Positions 23,877-25,287 of a stretch of DNA of 25,287 nt are shown here, piece by piece. Where the stretch lies: NCBI GenBank assembly GCA_039934455.1, contig JBDTMF010000038.1:1-25287 (forward strand). The letters run 5' to 3'. Below the pieces are notes generated by a model that worked only from the letters and a program-made list of their open reading frames with translations, was not told the origin of the DNA and ran no database searches. The stretch is from DASQFQ01 sp039934455. Lineage in GTDB: Bacteria; Actinomycetota; Thermoleophilia; Solirubrobacterales; Solirubrobacteraceae. Both the position numbers and the translations under genes were made by a program. Every line of letters starts with the position of its first letter. Position 1 is the stretch's first letter.

Positions 23877-24599
23877 TCATCGGGTGGAGCGGGCGATGGC
23901 GAGCGCCCGCGATTTGGAGACGTCGGCCTCGAGGCGCAGCGTGAGACCGCCGCGCCGCCAGACCAAGGTCGAGCCGGCCAGCCGCGCGGGCGACTCGCGG
24001 ATGGCGCCGGTGGGGTCCTCGTAGAGCAGCCCGTGGGGTTCGCCCGCGACCCAGAAGCCCGGCTCGCCGTCGACCCGCACGCGCTCGATCGTCGTGTCCG
24101 GCCCCGCGAACTTGCGGATGAACTGCGCGTTGGTTCGACCGGGGAACTGCGACAGCAGCGCCCCGACCCCGCTCTGCTCGGACTCGGGCAGGCCGCGGCG
24201 CGGGCGGTACAGGAGCGTCACGCGTGCGCCCGCGGCATAGACGCCGTCGGGCGTCCCGAGCGCGCTCGGGACGAGGGTCCCCGGCGCGAGCCGCGTCCGC
24301 TCCCCGAGATCGCGCACCGGAGACGCGGACGGCGCTGGGGTCGGCGCCTGCGGCACGCGCTCGATCCGCACGCCGTCGATCCCGAGCCAGCGCAGCACCG
24401 CGCTGCGCGCGGACGGGACCGCGGCCACGCCGCCGACCGCGAGCGCCAGCAGCGCGAGCGGAAGGGCGAACGCCGGGCGCAGCCGTCGCGGGCGCCGCGC
24501 CGGCTCGGCCTCCACGCGGGCGCGCACGCGCGCGGCCACCTCCGGCGTCGGCGGCCACTCGACGGAGAGCTCGGCGAGGCGGGTCTCGAGCTCGCTCAC
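23877..24599 (-). CDS. Single-pass membrane protein, probable anti-sigma factor of the ECF sigma
   Basis: This 240-residue protein has a short acidic/amphipathic cytosolic N-terminus (MSELETRLAELSVEWPPTPE, then Arg-rich), one transmembrane helix (about 43-63, FALPLALLALAVGGVAAV) and an extracytoplasmic domain of about 175 residues. There is no cysteine/histidine zinc motif (ZAS), so it is not a classic zinc anti-sigma factor. The position directly after an ECF sigma gene, with a GTGA overlap (24599-24596), and the topology support an anti-sigma role, but this is inference. The outer domain has beta-rich text such as GARVTLLYRPRRGLP and GEPGFWVAGEPHGLLYEDP. Its stop overlaps or abuts the next gene. 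Confidence 0.8.
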   Translation of the reverse strand: MSELETRLAELSVEWPPTPEVAARVRARVEAEPARRPRRLRPAFALPLALLALAVGGVAAVPSARSAVLRWLGIDGVRIERVPQAPTPAPSASPVRDLGERTRLAPGTLVPSALGTPDGVYAAGARVTLLYRPRRGLPESEQSGVGALLSQFPGRTNAQFIRKFAGPDTTIERVRVDGEPGFWVAGEPHGLLYEDPTGAIRESPARLAGSTLVWRRGGLTLRLEADVSKSRALAIARSTR

Positions 24600-25138
24600 A
24601 GCTCCCCCTCCAGCCGCGCGAGCGCGCGCGACAGGCGCGACTTGACGGTGCCCGGGCGACAGCCCAGCGCCGCCGCGGTCTCGTGCTCGGAGAGCCCGAG
24701 GAGGTGGCGGCAGGCCACCACCTGCCGGTGCTCCTCGCTCAGCGTCTCGATCGCCGCGAGCAGGCGCGCCCGCTGCTCCCGGGCGAGGAGCGCCGCCTCC
24801 GGAGACGGGGCCGCGTCGGCGGAGGGGCGCTCCCCGGCCAGGTGTAGCTCGAAGCGCGCGCGGCGCGTCGCCGAGCGCCGGCGGTTGCGCGACTCGTTGG
24901 CGACGATCGCGAGCAGCCAGGGCCGGAACGGCGCGTCCGCGCGGAAGCGGCCGAGCGCGCGGTGCGCCTTCACGAAGGCGTCCTGGACGGCCTCCTCGGC
25001 GTCGGCGGCCGAGCCCGAGATGACGTATGCGGTGCGGAAGGCGATCCCCTGGTGCTCGCGGACGAGCAGTTCGAAGGCGTCGAGATCCCCGCGCCTGGCG
25101 TGCGCGACGAGCTCCGATTCATCGTGTGGCCGGCCCAC
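24596..25138 (-). CDS. ECF-family RNA polymerase sigma factor
   Basis: This sigma factor of about 180 residues directs RNA polymerase to stress- or envelope-responsive promoters. Region 2 covers FELLVREHQGIAFRTAYVI, AEEAVQDAFVKAHRAL, then FRPWLLAIVANESRNRRRS. Region 4 covers LLAAIETLSEEHRQVVACRH, LLGLSEHETAAALGCRPGTVKSRLSRALARL, the -35-binding helix-turn-helix. No C-terminal extension. GTG 25138 is chosen because it has AGAGG 5 nt upstream; GTG 25141 is nearly as good. Starts further upstream would run across the divergent typA promoter. It overlaps the probable anti-sigma gene (GTGA) and is probably self-regulated through a GGAACC-containing promoter upstream. Confidence 0.93.
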   Translation of the reverse strand: MGRPHDESELVAHARRGDLDAFELLVREHQGIAFRTAYVISGSAADAEEAVQDAFVKAHRALGRFRADAPFRPWLLAIVANESRNRRRSATRRARFELHLAGERPSADAAPSPEAALLAREQRARLLAAIETLSEEHRQVVACRHLLGLSEHETAAALGCRPGTVKSRLSRALARLEGEL

Positions 25139-25150
25139 CACTGCCTCTTC

Positions 25151-25176
25151 TACACGCGCGCGCCGAAGGAGGTTCC
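25151..25176 (-). promoter_or_regulatory. Candidate ECF-type autoregulatory promoter
   Basis: Reading leftward, GGAACC (25176-25171) matches the usual ECF -35 core GGAAC. About 14-15 nt later comes CGTGTA (25156-25151), a plausible ECF -10. This lies just upstream of the sigma gene itself, as expected for self-regulation. Spacing is slightly short and the -10 is loose, so it is tentative. Confidence 0.3.
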
Positions 25177-25188
25177 CGCGCGGCCTTC

Positions 25189-25194
25189 TAGCCT
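25189..25194 (+). promoter_or_regulatory. Candidate -10 element (TAGCCT) for leaderless typA
   Basis: TAGCCT is followed by 7 nt (25195-25201) and the ATG at 25202. Geometry matches the other leaderless-type starts of the window. The AAGGAGG at 25166-25172 is too far upstream to serve as an RBS for this ATG. Confidence 0.45.
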
Positions 25195-25201
25195 CACTGG
25201 C

Positions 25202-25287
25202 ATGCCCGTCACCCGCCAAGACCTGCGCAATGTCGCGATCGTCGCCCACGTCGACCACGGCAAGACGACGCTCGTCGACGCCATGCT
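25202..25287 (+). CDS. typA: Translational GTPase TypA/BipA, 5' end only
   Basis: The window ends after about 28 codons. The visible N-terminus has VTRQDLRN and then AIVAHVDHGKTTLVDAM, containing the G1 P-loop AHVDHGKTT. The combination of a short Arg-Asn lead and HVDHGKTTLVDAM is typical of TypA/BipA rather than LepA (IIAHIDHGKST) or EF-G. TypA is a ribosome-binding GTPase involved in ribosome assembly and stress growth. The start is ATG 25202 with a leaderless-type -10 upstream. The gene continues beyond the window. Confidence 0.88.
   Translation, partial: MPVTRQDLRNVAIVAHVDHGKTTLVDAM

Noticed and set aside
20420..24024. Very long alternative frames (about 1,100-1,200 codons) on both strands over the secreted hydrolase
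   Set aside because: Low-complexity Arg/Ala/Gly/Pro translations with no family motifs; they are frame shadows caused by extreme GC. The 940-residue frame has signal peptide and catalytic motifs.
24596..25258. Longer sigma factor starting at 25258
   Set aside because: The extra 40 residues lack sigma-factor character and would overlap the typA start and its -10.

Overview
The window is high-GC DNA, probably from an actinobacterium of the class Thermoleophilia (Solirubrobacter/Conexibacter-like). This placement is an inference. It rests on the very high GC, the many 4-bp start/stop overlaps (ATGA, GTGA), leaderless-type starts (TAGNNT 7-8 nt before ATG/GTG), secreted proteins with Arg/Lys-rich Ig-like tails, and overall gene content. 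No rRNA, tRNA, CRISPR array or complete insertion sequence was seen.

Layout. Positions 1-346 hold a relic: an intact-looking promoter with an AT-rich operator, followed by the frameshifted 3' end of an AHSA1/SRPBCC gene. A DUF2237 gene (403-795) follows. A DrrAB-type drug-export ABC pair lies on the minus strand (1062-2884). Divergent from it is an RsbW-like ATP-binding protein (3168-3830). Positions 3927-8563 hold a lower-GC two-gene cassette: a TIR / NB-ARC-like STAND ATPase / TPR / DcrB-like protein of about 1,156 residues, overlapping by one base a CapV-like patatin phospholipase. This looks like an anti-phage or abortive-infection system and is the most interesting locus here.

From 18598 down to 8604 the minus strand carries a colinear, mostly overlapping gene series. 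In transcription order it is a CYTH-cytidine deaminase fusion, purine nucleoside phosphorylase, deoxyribose-phosphate aldolase, a secreted protein of unknown function, a PPOX/F420-type oxidoreductase, adenosine deaminase, a BMP-family nucleoside-binding lipoprotein, its two-domain ABC ATPase and two permeases. Uracil phosphoribosyltransferase diverges from its head across a 27-bp gap that has one palindromic -10 element. Together these import nucleosides, deaminate and cleave them, and return bases and pentose phosphates to metabolism.

Positions 19237-20276 hold an alpha/beta hydrolase preceded by a 63-residue protein that resembles only the C-terminus of alkaline phosphatase D. Positions 20435-23257 encode a large secreted hydrolase. 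The right end has an ECF sigma factor, a membrane protein that is probably its anti-sigma factor, and a small membrane-anchored secreted protein, all on the minus strand. The first 28 codons of translational GTPase TypA/BipA diverge on the plus strand and run off the window.
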